DNA of 64,000 nucleotides from Hyphomicrobiales bacterium (GTDB taxonomy: Bacteria; Pseudomonadota; Alphaproteobacteria; Rhizobiales; Rhizobiaceae): assembly GCA_900465675.1 (NCBI GenBank), contig UBJR01000005.1:1-64000 (forward strand), written 5' to 3'. Below the pieces are notes generated by a model, which worked only from the letters and a program-made list of their open reading frames with translations, made no database searches and had not been told where the DNA came from. Below, in pieces: positions 44,737 to 52,553 of the stretch. How positions within the stretch are numbered: the stretch's first letter is position 1; each line of letters opens with the position of its first letter. A program made the position numbers and the translations under genes.

Positions 44737-45579
44737 GTGCAATTGGACGGCAAGACATCATCGGCAGTTTACTCCGAAGACGGCGTCTCTGTGGAAGAGG
44801 CGGACGGCGGCAAGACTGCGCGCCGTTCGCGCGTAAGCGGTATCGACCGTGCTCTGCAGGTCATTGATTATCTTTACGAAACCGGGTCTCCAGCCGGTGT
44901 CTACGCGATCGCGAAGGCCGTCAAGGCGCCGCTCTCCACCGTCTATGTGATCGTCGATGATCTGGTCGAGAAGAACATGCTGTCGCGCAATACGGACGGC
45001 TCGGTCTGGCTCGGCTCCCGGCTTTACCACTATGGTCTTGCCTATGCCCGCTCGTTGGATTTCATGAGCGTCGCCACCCATGAAATGCACGACCTCTGCC
45101 GCGAGGCGGACGAGACCGTTCAGGTCTGCGGCCGCGACGGCGACTATATGCTGGTGCTTGCCATGGCCGATGGTCCGAGCCATTTCCAGGTCGCGTCCCG
45201 CGTCGGAACCCGCGTGCCATTGAACTGGACGGCCTCCGGCCGCCTGCTCGTCGGGCACCTGCCGGAGCCGGAACGCGTCGATCTGTTCAAACGATGCGCC
45301 AAGACCTCGCCGACCGGCCGGGCGGAAATGGACGCCGAGGTGCTGTCGAGTTCGGCAGGCGCAGCTTTCCAGTCGCGCCTTTCGATCCAGGCTGGCGAAT
45401 CCGACTATGCGGTCGCCTGCATCGCCTCGCCGATCTGCGATCGCGACGGCCAGTGCGTTGCCACCATCTCCATCGTCCTTCCCGAGCAGAAGGCCTTTTC
45501 GGACGAGAACCGCTACACGGCGCATGTGCGCGCGTCGGCGGAACGCATCGAAAAGATTATGGGCTGGCGCAACCACTGA
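44737..45579 (+). CDS. IclR-family transcriptional regulator (280 aa)
   Basis: The winged helix is at about residues 30-85 (GIDRALQVIDYLYETGSPAG with a PLSTVYVIVDDLVEKNML recognition part), followed by the IclR effector domain (VPLNWTASGRLLVGHL near 168, the conserved hinge of the ligand pocket, and AVACIASPICDRDGQ near 226). The start is GTG with GAGGAGC upstream; a TTG two codons later is possible. It splits the minus-strand catabolic set and probably regulates it. Confidence 0.9.
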   Translation: MQLDGKTSSAVYSEDGVSVEEADGGKTARRSRVSGIDRALQVIDYLYETGSPAGVYAIAKAVKAPLSTVYVIVDDLVEKNMLSRNTDGSVWLGSRLYHYGLAYARSLDFMSVATHEMHDLCREADETVQVCGRDGDYMLVLAMADGPSHFQVASRVGTRVPLNWTASGRLLVGHLPEPERVDLFKRCAKTSPTGRAEMDAEVLSSSAGAAFQSRLSIQAGESDYAVACIASPICDRDGQCVATISIVLPEQKAFSDENRYTAHVRASAERIEKIMGWRNH

Positions 45580-45588
45580 CATTCTCCT

Positions 45589-46101
45589 CTAGTCGCGCAA
45601 GGCGACGATCGCTTCGATCTCGACGGTGATGTTTCCCGGCAACGAGCCGAAACCCACCGCCGAGCGGGCGTGCTGTCCGCGCTCTTCGCCGAAGACATCG
45701 ATGAAGAGATCGGAGCAGCCGTTGATGACACTCGGATGATCAAGGAAATCAGGCACCGCATTGACCATGCCGAGCAGCTTGACGACGCGCTTGACGCGCG
45801 ACAGATCGCCGAGTGCATCCTGCATGACGGACAGCAGGTTGATGCCGGTCAGCCGTGCATGCTTGTAGGCATCCTCGACGCTGACGGAGGCGCCGACCTT
45901 GCCGGAATGCAGGAAGCCATCGGCCTCCCGCGGCCCCTGGCCGGACAGGTAGAGAATATTGCCTTCGATGACATGCGTCACGAAATTGGCGATCGGCGGC
46001 GGCGCCGGCGGCAGGGTGATGCCAAGCGCCGCCAGCCTCTCCTGAGGCGAACCGGATAGTTTGGCGGTGGTTGGAGACGTGTTCACGTAAGCTCCTGTCA
46101 T
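45589..46101 (-). CDS. RidA/YjgF-family protein (170 aa)
   Basis: RidA proteins deaminate reactive enamine/imine products of PLP lyases. The segment NILYLSGQGPREADG near residue 50, the HARLTGINLLSVMQDALGDL helix near 80 and the closing VEIEAIVALRD are characteristic. At 170 residues it is longer than RidA (about 130), with an N-terminal extension that contains a PPAPPPIANF stretch. The gene lies 19 bases after the amidohydrolase stop, and a SelA-like PLP lyase is nearby, which fits a role in quenching its intermediates. Confidence 0.87.
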   Translation of the reverse strand: MTGAYVNTSPTTAKLSGSPQERLAALGITLPPAPPPIANFVTHVIEGNILYLSGQGPREADGFLHSGKVGASVSVEDAYKHARLTGINLLSVMQDALGDLSRVKRVVKLLGMVNAVPDFLDHPSVINGCSDLFIDVFGEERGQHARSAVGFGSLPGNITVEIEAIVALRD

Positions 46102-46120
46102 GCGATTTCTATCTTCTTTC

Positions 46121-47329
46121 TTACCGGTAGGAATAGCCGTGGCTGTGACGCACGAGCTTGCGGGCACGCGGGATATAGCGGCTCGCCGTGATCGCCTCGC
46201 TGCCGATGACGGCGTAGCGAGGCTCGAAAAGTTTGTTGAGTACCGATACGTCGCCGTTGGAATCGGTCGCTTCGATATCGGAATCGATCAGGTCGAAGAT
46301 GGTGAAGTCGGCGCGCTGGCCGACAGCCAGGCGATCTTCCATCGACAGCTTGATGACCGAGGCCGGGGCATGGGTGACGGCTTCCACGACCTTGTCGAAC
46401 GGCATGCCGACCGACAGCAGCTTCGACATCGTCGTCGCCAGATCCCAGACCGGGAAGTTCATCGAATGGCCATGCAGGTCGGTCGAGATCGAAAACGGCA
46501 GCAGCCCGCGATTGATCGCCGCTTCCGCCACCTTGAAGGAGAAGGAGGCGCCACCATGGCCGATGTCGAGGCGGATGCCCTCGCCTGCGCAACGTTCCGC
46601 GAGATTGAAGAGATCCTCGTCTTCCATGATGCTGGAGCCCGCCTTGCCGTTGAAGCAGTGGGTGACGACGTCGCCAGGACCGAGGATTTCTAGCACTTCG
46701 TCATAGAGTGCCGGCGGCTCGCCGACATGCACCATCATCGGGATCTTCAGGATTTTGGAGATCTTCTTGCCGAGCTTGACCGGGGTCACACCCCAGGAGC
46801 CGGTGATGACGTGGCTGGCACGCACCTTAAGGCCGACGATGTGTTCGCTGTTTTCGGCATAGCACTCGAGAATGCGATCGAGATCGATATCCCTGATATC
46901 ACGCAGCTCCGCAACGCGGTTACAGGCGACGAGACCGATCGAGCCGAGATTCAGGAAGGCCTTGATCCGCTCTTTCGACGGCTCGATGATATATTCGCGG
47001 AAGCCGTGGAAGTTGGCTTCACCGGCGGATCCTGCATCGACAAGCGTCGTGACGCCACGCTCGGCGCCGCATTCGGATGGGCGGATCGAGATATCGGTGC
47101 CGCCGTGCCAGATATGGACGTGCAGGTCCACCCAGCCGGGAGAGATCCAGGCGCCCTTGCCATCGACGCGCGTCACGTCCTCGGAGACAGCGAGCTGAGG
47201 GCCGATCTTGGCAATCTTGCCGTCGGCATCGACGAGGATATCGACGGCGCCTGCAGGCGTTCCGGCACCGAAAGCCATCGGCTTCACATTGGTGAGGAGG
47301 AGCGGCTTGCCCGCTTTTTCACCGGTCAT
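46121..47329 (-). CDS. Metal-dependent amidohydrolase/deacetylase (402 aa)
   Basis: The binuclear amidohydrolase signature is complete: H-x-H in GWVDLHVHIWH (about 66-72), the carboxylated Lys in VGLKVRAS (about 163), His in MMVHVGEP (about 196) and VTHCFNG (about 218), and the catalytic Asp in SISTDLHGH (about 283). It belongs with the deacetylase group often found next to SelA-like lyases, so removal of an N-acyl group before deamination is a reasonable hypothesis. It starts directly after the permease stop. Confidence 0.88.
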   Translation of the reverse strand: MTGEKAGKPLLLTNVKPMAFGAGTPAGAVDILVDADGKIAKIGPQLAVSEDVTRVDGKGAWISPGWVDLHVHIWHGGTDISIRPSECGAERGVTTLVDAGSAGEANFHGFREYIIEPSKERIKAFLNLGSIGLVACNRVAELRDIRDIDLDRILECYAENSEHIVGLKVRASHVITGSWGVTPVKLGKKISKILKIPMMVHVGEPPALYDEVLEILGPGDVVTHCFNGKAGSSIMEDEDLFNLAERCAGEGIRLDIGHGGASFSFKVAEAAINRGLLPFSISTDLHGHSMNFPVWDLATTMSKLLSVGMPFDKVVEAVTHAPASVIKLSMEDRLAVGQRADFTIFDLIDSDIEATDSNGDVSVLNKLFEPRYAVIGSEAITASRYIPRARKLVRHSHGYSYR

Positions 47330-48199
47330 TTACAGGTCCTTTCGAAGTTTTGGATCAAGCATGTCGCGCAGACCGTCACCGACCATCTGGAGCGAGAGCA
47401 CGGAGAGAATGATGGCGACACCCGGAAACAGCGTCATCCAGTCGGCCTGGCCAATATACTGGCGGCCAGCGGCGATCATCGTGCCCCAGGTCGGAATTTC
47501 AGGGCTGACGCCGAGGCCGAGGAAGGAGAGACCGGCTTCGGCCAGCATGGCGCTGGCAAACAGGAAGGTCGCCTGTACCATGATCGGCGACAGCAGGTTG
47601 CGCAGCACATGGCGGGTCATGATGTGGAAGGTCGAAATGCCGAGCGCTTGCGCCGCCTCGACATAAGGCAGCTCGCGGATGACAAGCGTCGAGGCGCGAA
47701 CGATACGGGCAAGACGCGGTGCATAGACGATCGACAACGCGATGATCACTGTCGTCAGAGACGGACCGAGCGCGGCGACGAGCGCGATCGCCAGCAGGAT
47801 ATCCGGAAAGGCCATCATCGAGTCGATCAGGCGGGCAATCGGCGTGTCGAGCTTCTTGAAGAAGCCGGCAAGCAGGCCCAGCGTCACGCCGATCACCGAT
47901 GACAGCGCCACGACCGCGACACCGACCAGCAGCGACAGCCTGCCGGCATAGATCGTGCGCGACAGCACATCACGGCCGAACTCGTCGGTGCCGAAGAAGT
48001 AGGTTCCGCTCGGCGGCTTCAGCCGGTTGACGATCGACAGCTTCGACGGCGAGTAAGGCGCGACCCAAGGGGCCAGGACTGCCAGCAGCACGAAGATGAC
48101 GAGGATGACGAGGCCGAAGGCAACCGTCTTGCGTCTCAGCAGACGGCGGATGAACTTGCGGTTTTCGCTTTCCGCGGGCTTGATTGCGATATCCGTCAT
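47330..48199 (-). CDS. Peptide-type ABC permease, DppC type (289 aa)
   Basis: DppC-like inner-membrane subunit with the N-terminal helix TVAFGLVILVIFVLLAVLAP, the class motif FFGTDEFGRDVLSRTIYAGR near residue 68 and the coupling loop YVEAAQALGISTFHIMTRHV near 178. Its start overlaps the preceding permease stop by one base and its stop abuts the amidohydrolase start. Confidence 0.93.
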   Translation of the reverse strand: MTDIAIKPAESENRKFIRRLLRRKTVAFGLVILVIFVLLAVLAPWVAPYSPSKLSIVNRLKPPSGTYFFGTDEFGRDVLSRTIYAGRLSLLVGVAVVALSSVIGVTLGLLAGFFKKLDTPIARLIDSMMAFPDILLAIALVAALGPSLTTVIIALSIVYAPRLARIVRASTLVIRELPYVEAAQALGISTFHIMTRHVLRNLLSPIMVQATFLFASAMLAEAGLSFLGLGVSPEIPTWGTMIAAGRQYIGQADWMTLFPGVAIILSVLSLQMVGDGLRDMLDPKLRKDL

Positions 48200-49140
48200 C
48201 AGTAGCGCACCCTCGGATCGACGAGCAGATAGAGCATGTCGATCGCAAAATTGATCAGGACGTAGAGTGCCGCGATCACCAGCAGCGCTCCCTGGATAAC
48301 CGGATAATCACGGCGGAGAACGGCCGAGACGACGAGATTGCCGACACCGGGAAGGCCAAAGACTGTCTCGGTAACAACGGCGCCGGAGATCAGCACAGCC
48401 GCGGTCAGGCCGAGAACCGTCAGGATCGGAATCAGCGCATTCTTCAGCGCATGCTTGAGGATCACCTTGCGCTCGACCAACCCCTTGGCGCGGGCCGTGC
48501 GGATATAGTCGTCACCCAGCACGTCGAGCATCGAGGCACGGGTGAAGCGAAGGATCAGCGCCGACGAGACGATGCCGAGCGCGAAAGCGGGCAGGGTCAG
48601 GTGATACATGCGGTCGAGAAATGTCGAGCCGGGCCCGCCATAGCCCGACACCGGGAACATCCCGAAGCGGACAGCGAAAACCTGCATCAGAATGAGGCCC
48701 AGCCAGAAGCTCGGAATGCTGGCGGCGAACATCGCCAGTGTCGTTGCCGCCTGGTCGACGAACGAGCCGCGCCGGTAGGCGGCGTAGATGCCGATCGGCA
48801 GCGCGATCAGGCTGGCGATCGCGAGCGAGAAGATCGTCAGGAAGAAGGTCGGTTCGGCACGGTCGAGCAGCGCCGATGTGACCGGCATGTTGAGGAAGAT
48901 CGACTGGCCGAGATCGCCCTTCAACAGCTGGCCGATATAATAGATGTATTGCACCACGAGAGACCGGTCGAGGCCGAGGCTGGCGCGCAGATCGGCAATG
49001 TCCTGCGGCGTCGCATCGGGGCCGAGCATCACGGCCGCCGGATCACCCGGCGTGACGCGCACGATGACGAAGACGATCGTGACGACGAGAAACATCACGA
49101 CGATCATGCCCGCAAGGCGCTGGAGAATGTAGCGTATCAT
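48199..49140 (-). CDS. Peptide-type ABC permease, DppB type (313 aa)
   Basis: DppB-like subunit starting MIRYILQRLAGMIVVMFLVV, with the long periplasmic loop containing DPAAVMLGPDATPQDIADL and the coupling loop DDYIRTARAKGLVERKVILK near residue 212. The ATG at 49140 is preferred to an upstream extension that runs into the intergenic repeat. A 225-bp gap with a repeat element separates it from the binding-protein gene. Confidence 0.93.
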   Translation of the reverse strand: MIRYILQRLAGMIVVMFLVVTIVFVIVRVTPGDPAAVMLGPDATPQDIADLRASLGLDRSLVVQYIYYIGQLLKGDLGQSIFLNMPVTSALLDRAEPTFFLTIFSLAIASLIALPIGIYAAYRRGSFVDQAATTLAMFAASIPSFWLGLILMQVFAVRFGMFPVSGYGGPGSTFLDRMYHLTLPAFALGIVSSALILRFTRASMLDVLGDDYIRTARAKGLVERKVILKHALKNALIPILTVLGLTAAVLISGAVVTETVFGLPGVGNLVVSAVLRRDYPVIQGALLVIAALYVLINFAIDMLYLLVDPRVRY

Positions 49141-49190
49141 TGAGGCATGCACCCCGCACACGGTTGGAAGTAGACGGCGGCAACAATCAC

Positions 49191-49327
49191 TCCCTCATTC
49201 CTGTGCTCGTCAAAGGAATCCAGCGCGCCCAAGTCCTTGGGCGCAGAAGACCCTGTGACGCAATTCAGGTCATTCACGGCGCAGACGCGCCGTGGCTGGA
49301 TCCCTGTGACGAGCACAGGGATGAGGG
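49191..49327. repeat. ~140-bp double-hairpin intergenic repeat, copy A
   Basis: The outer ~33-bp arms are imperfect inverted repeats (CCCTCATTCCTGTGCTCGTC against its complement at 49295-49327). Between them are two further hairpins: GCGCCCAAG/CTTGGGCGC at 49225-49244 and CACGGCGC/GCGCCGTG at 49275-49294. A second copy lies at 53894 in the opposite orientation. The size and double-palindrome layout recall the RIME-type intergenic mosaic elements of rhizobia. It interrupts the transport operon between binding protein and permease genes. Confidence 0.88.
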
Positions 49328-49365
49328 GGTGGGGAGCAGCAGCCGCCATCATCAGAGGCCCGCGA

Positions 49366-50892
49366 TTACTTCTTGACGGACGCGTTCCAGAAGTAGGGCC
49401 ACGGAGCCGGATCGACGCCTTCGAGTTTGGTCGACTTCGCCGAGACGGCGTTGAAGTCGCCGATCTTCATGTAGGGAAGCTCGTCATACATCGCCTTCTG
49501 GACATCGGCCCAGAGCGCGATGCGCTTCTGCGGATCGACTTCCGAGGTGAAGGCATCGACGGTCGTCTTGCGCGCCGGCGTATCCCACCAGCCGGGCGAG
49601 CTCGGCGACAGCGAACCGATCAGCGCGGGTTCCGGCAAGAACGGGCTATGGGTGATGTAGATGTCCCAAAGCTTGGAGTCCGTGCGGCGCTGCGTCAGCG
49701 TTGCCCAATCGACGACCTGCAGGTCGACGGTGAAGCCGGCAAGCTTCAGATACTCGGCGGCGACCTGCGCCATCTTGTAGTGGAATTCGTACTGGCGGCT
49801 GGTGAGGATGCGGATCGGCTCACCATTGTAGCCAGCCTTTTTCGCAGCCGTTGCAGCGCCTTCGGGATCCGCGACGTTATAATTGCCCTCGACGCCGGCA
49901 TCGGTGTTCCAGGCAAACGGCTTCGGGTAGATATCGCCGTCGAGCGTGTAGAAATCCGTGCTGCCGAAGGCTGCCGCCAGCATGTCTTCCATGCTGAGCG
50001 CCTGACGGATCGCCTTGCGGACCTCGACATTCTTGGCAACGCCCTCCTTGGTGTTGAAGACGAAGACCGGATAGCCGAAGGGCTTCAGGATGACCGGCTG
50101 CGAGGCGCTCGATGCCTTCAGCTTGTCGAAGGATTCGACCGGGATGGAATCGACATAATCATACTGGCCGGAGACCGCAGCCTCGACGCGGGTATTGGCA
50201 TCGGGAACCGGCACGAAGCGGATTTCGTCGAGATACTGGTGGCGCGCACCACCATAACCGTCGCTCTCGCCATCGCGCGACTTGTAGCCGTCGAAGCGCA
50301 CGAGCTGGATATACTGGTCGGCCTTGCGCTCCTTGAGCATGTAGGGGCCGGTACCGATGAATTCCTTCATCGGCTCGTCCTGCTTTTCGGACGGAATGAT
50401 GATCGCGGCGGAATTGTTGAAGGCGAGCAGCGAGGTCAGCGGCGCATAGGGCTGCTTGAGCACGATCTTCACGGTCGCCGGATCGACGGCAGTGATCGAA
50501 TCGATGAAGCCGACGACCTGCTTGCCGCGCGAAGCGATCTTCGTCCAGCGATTGAGCGAGGCGACGACGTCGTCGGACGTCATGTCGGTATTGTCGTGGA
50601 ACTTGATGCCGGTGCGCAGCTTGATCGTGTAGGTCTTACCGTCGGCGCTGATCTCCGGCAGGCTTTCGGCCAGAAGCGGCGTAACGTTCCACTTCTTGTC
50701 GAAGGTGTAGAGCGTCTCGAAAATGTGTTGCGTGACGATGCCGACGAGATCGGCGGTGGAGGACATCGGATCAAGCGTCGGCGGTTCGCCGATCGTGGCG
50801 ACGTTGATGACGCCACCCTTTGCCTGAGCCATCAATGTCGTCGGCAGTGCGACCAGCGCGGTGCCAAGAAGGAATGCGACTAGAGTCTTCAT
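49366..50892 (-). CDS. Family 5 ABC substrate-binding protein (508 aa)
   Basis: DppA/OppA-class periplasmic protein. The signal peptide is MKTLVAFLLGTALVALPTTL with an LMA-QA cleavage site near residue 23. Mature features include GEPPTLDPMSSTADLVGIV near 35 and SADGKTYTIKLRTGIKFHDN near 80. The ATG at 50892 has GGGAG at 7 bases; another ATG two codons upstream is also possible. It belongs with the permeases at 47330-49140. The ligand is unknown, but the amidohydrolase and lyase genes suggest an N-acylated amino compound. Confidence 0.92.
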   Translation of the reverse strand: MKTLVAFLLGTALVALPTTLMAQAKGGVINVATIGEPPTLDPMSSTADLVGIVTQHIFETLYTFDKKWNVTPLLAESLPEISADGKTYTIKLRTGIKFHDNTDMTSDDVVASLNRWTKIASRGKQVVGFIDSITAVDPATVKIVLKQPYAPLTSLLAFNNSAAIIIPSEKQDEPMKEFIGTGPYMLKERKADQYIQLVRFDGYKSRDGESDGYGGARHQYLDEIRFVPVPDANTRVEAAVSGQYDYVDSIPVESFDKLKASSASQPVILKPFGYPVFVFNTKEGVAKNVEVRKAIRQALSMEDMLAAAFGSTDFYTLDGDIYPKPFAWNTDAGVEGNYNVADPEGAATAAKKAGYNGEPIRILTSRQYEFHYKMAQVAAEYLKLAGFTVDLQVVDWATLTQRRTDSKLWDIYITHSPFLPEPALIGSLSPSSPGWWDTPARKTTVDAFTSEVDPQKRIALWADVQKAMYDELPYMKIGDFNAVSAKSTKLEGVDPAPWPYFWNASVKK

Positions 50893-50945
50893 TTGCATGC
50901 TCCCGGTGAATTGTTCCACTATTATGTTATGTCAGGCTTAATAAT

Positions 50946-50973
50946 AGAATATCGGCGGAAGTGGTCCTGTCAA
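50946..50973 (-). promoter_or_regulatory. Sigma-70-type promoter of the binding-protein operon
   Basis: On the minus strand TTGACA (50968-50973) is followed after 16 bases by TATTCT (50946-50951). It lies 54 bases upstream of the binding-protein start in an A+T-rich patch. A full -35 consensus and a recognisable -10 make this one of the better promoters in the window. Confidence 0.6.
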
Positions 50974-51000
50974 CCGGTAAAGTGGCTCTATGAGCAGAAA

Positions 51001-51031
51001 TGAAAAGGCATGCGCAGAGACTGCGCACGCC
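51001..51031 (-). terminator. Terminator of the ECF sigma factor gene
   Basis: Read on the minus strand, GGCGTGCGCA and TGCGCATGCC form a 10-bp stem (one G-T pair) with a five-base loop, followed by TTTTCATTT. It lies 24 bases past the sigma-factor stop. Confidence 0.75.
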
Positions 51032-51054
51032 ATCGCCTGCGGAAGACCATATGC

Positions 51055-51930
51055 CTAATGATGGAACGGCGTGTATTCGAGGCGCTGAAGATGATCTGCA
51101 TCGGCAATGGCCTCGATGCGCGAGATTCGGTCTCCATCGAAGGCGATGAGTGCCGCAATGCGCAGCTCGCCCTGGATATGAACGATGAAGCCAAACCCAT
51201 CGTCGATGAAGGCACCCTGGGCGCCGCGCGCGCGCCCGTTGAAGGTGGTTGCCACGGCATGCGCGCCGTGTAGCTCACCCGTATCGCCGAGCCGCAAGGC
51301 CGCAGCATCCGGCACGAAGGCAACGTCGGGATGCAGAAGCGACAGCAGCGCCTGGAAGTCACCGTTGCGTGATGCCGCCAGGAATGCCGTCACCAGCGTC
51401 TTTCGCCGCTCGATATCCGCAGCAGGTATCTCCGGCTTCCCCTGAATCCGCCGCCGCGCCCGGCTCGCAAGCTGCCGCGCCGCCTCGGATGTCCGGCCGA
51501 TGATTGGCGCGATATCGTCGAAGGGAATGTCGAACATATCGTGCAGCACGAAAGCGACGCGTTCTGCCGGGCCGAGCTGATCGAGGACAACCAGCATGGC
51601 AACGCCGACCGAATCGGCAACCAGTGCCTCGCGCTCCGGATCCGCGGATGCCTTGGTGTCTGCTATCGTTTCGTGGACCGGAAGATCGAGCGGCTCTTCA
51701 CGCCGCGTCTTCTTCGAGCGCAGCATGTCCAGGCAGATGCGGGCAACCACGGTGCGAAGCCAGCCGCCGATATTCGCCACCTCCCCGGCATCCGAGCGGG
51801 AAAGCCTCAGCCACGCCTCCTGGACGGCGTCATCCGCCTCGGTGCTCGAGCCGAGCATACGGTAGGCCACTGCCTTCAGATGCGTCCGGTTGGTCTCGAA
51901 CTGGTCTGCCAGAAATTTCTTCTCGTCCAT
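51055..51930 (-). CDS. ECF41-type sigma factor with fused SnoaL-like domain (291 aa)
   Basis: The sigma-2 region (AVAYRMLGSSTEADDAVQEA at about 20, then GWLRTVVARICLDMLRS) and sigma-4 region (AFVLHDMFDIPFDDIAPIIG near 130, with SEAARQLASRARRRI as recognition helix) are clear. About 110 C-terminal residues form a SnoaL-like domain, as in ECF41 factors, where this extension replaces a separate anti-sigma factor. The ECF41 C-terminal motifs are degenerate here. The neighbour is a carboxymuconolactone-decarboxylase-family gene and the gap holds the ECF41 promoter motif, both diagnostic for the group. Confidence 0.9.
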   Translation of the reverse strand: MDEKKFLADQFETNRTHLKAVAYRMLGSSTEADDAVQEAWLRLSRSDAGEVANIGGWLRTVVARICLDMLRSKKTRREEPLDLPVHETIADTKASADPEREALVADSVGVAMLVVLDQLGPAERVAFVLHDMFDIPFDDIAPIIGRTSEAARQLASRARRRIQGKPEIPAADIERRKTLVTAFLAASRNGDFQALLSLLHPDVAFVPDAAALRLGDTGELHGAHAVATTFNGRARGAQGAFIDDGFGFIVHIQGELRIAALIAFDGDRISRIEAIADADHLQRLEYTPFHH

Positions 51931-51931
51931 C

Positions 51932-51958
51932 TGTCACATCCTCCTCGCGTGTTCCGTC
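51932..51958 (+). promoter_or_regulatory. ECF41-specific promoter, exact consensus
   Basis: TGTCACA at 51932-51938 is followed by exactly 16 bases and CGTC at 51955-51958. This equals the -35/-10 motif published for ECF41 target promoters as I recall it. It faces the gene at 52045, leaving an 80-base leader. It starts 2 bases beyond the sigma gene's start codon on the opposite strand. Confidence 0.85.
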
Positions 51959-52044
51959 AACACCATGACGAACGGCTGCCGGCCGATGTGACAACGGATG
52001 GCAGCGTAATCGTTCAAACCACGAAATCGACAAGGAGACATAAC

Positions 52045-52503
52045 ATGCAATCAAGAATGGGAAATCCGGCCGTTGTTCTTCCTGAAGCCATGCAGGCGCT
52101 GATGGCGCTGAGCAGCGTCCCGCAAAAAGTCGGGCTGTCGCCGAAGCTGCTGGAACTGGTCAATCTGCGCGCCAGCCAGATCAATGGTTGCGGCGTCTGC
52201 GTAGACGGCCATCCGCGCATCGCCCGAAAGCTCGGAGAAACGGACGAGAGGCTCTTCGCCGTCGCGGCCTGGCGCGAAGCGCCGTATTTCTCCCATCAGG
52301 AACGCGCAGCTCTGGCACTTACCGAAGCCGTCACACGGCTCAGCGACCGGGCAGACCCTGTGCCGGACGAAATCTGGGACGAGGCCACCCGTCATTTCGA
52401 CGGCAAGAGCATTGCAGCTCTCGTCATCGCCATTGCCAATATCAATGTCTGGAACCGGCTGAACGTCGCCACCCGGCAGATCGCCGGTGAATGGAAGCCC
52501 TGA
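52045..52503 (+). CDS. Carboxymuconolactone decarboxylase/AhpD-family protein (152 aa)
   Basis: The AhpD-like core carries the redox C-x2-C motif in NGCGVCVDGHPRIARKLG (about 48-51) followed by the conserved His, and the EREALALTEA-like segment ERAALALTEAVTRL near 92. Such proteins reduce peroxides or hydroperoxide-linked thiols. It is the classical partner gene of ECF41 sigma factors and is preceded by their promoter motif, so it is the likely target of the divergent sigma factor. AAGGAG precedes the ATG. Confidence 0.9.
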   Translation: MQSRMGNPAVVLPEAMQALMALSSVPQKVGLSPKLLELVNLRASQINGCGVCVDGHPRIARKLGETDERLFAVAAWREAPYFSHQERAALALTEAVTRLSDRADPVPDEIWDEATRHFDGKSIAALVIAIANINVWNRLNVATRQIAGEWKP

Positions 52504-52510
52504 ACGCAAA

Positions 52511-52538
52511 GGGCCGCTGTTGAGGACAACGGCGGCCC
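52511..52538. terminator. Hairpin between convergent genes
   Basis: GGGCCGCTGTTG pairs with CAACGGCGGCCC (11 of 12 standard pairs plus one G-T) around a four-base loop. It lies between the stops of the AhpD-like gene and rhaI. No T-run follows on either strand, so termination efficiency is uncertain. Confidence 0.5.
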
Positions 52539-52553
52539 GAAGCCTTGCAAAGC

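Noticed and set aside
49237..50883. 548-codon plus-strand frame opposite the binding protein at 49366-50892
   Set aside because: The minus-strand gene has a signal peptide and clear family motifs; the plus frame is an antisense shadow that even runs through the repeat element.
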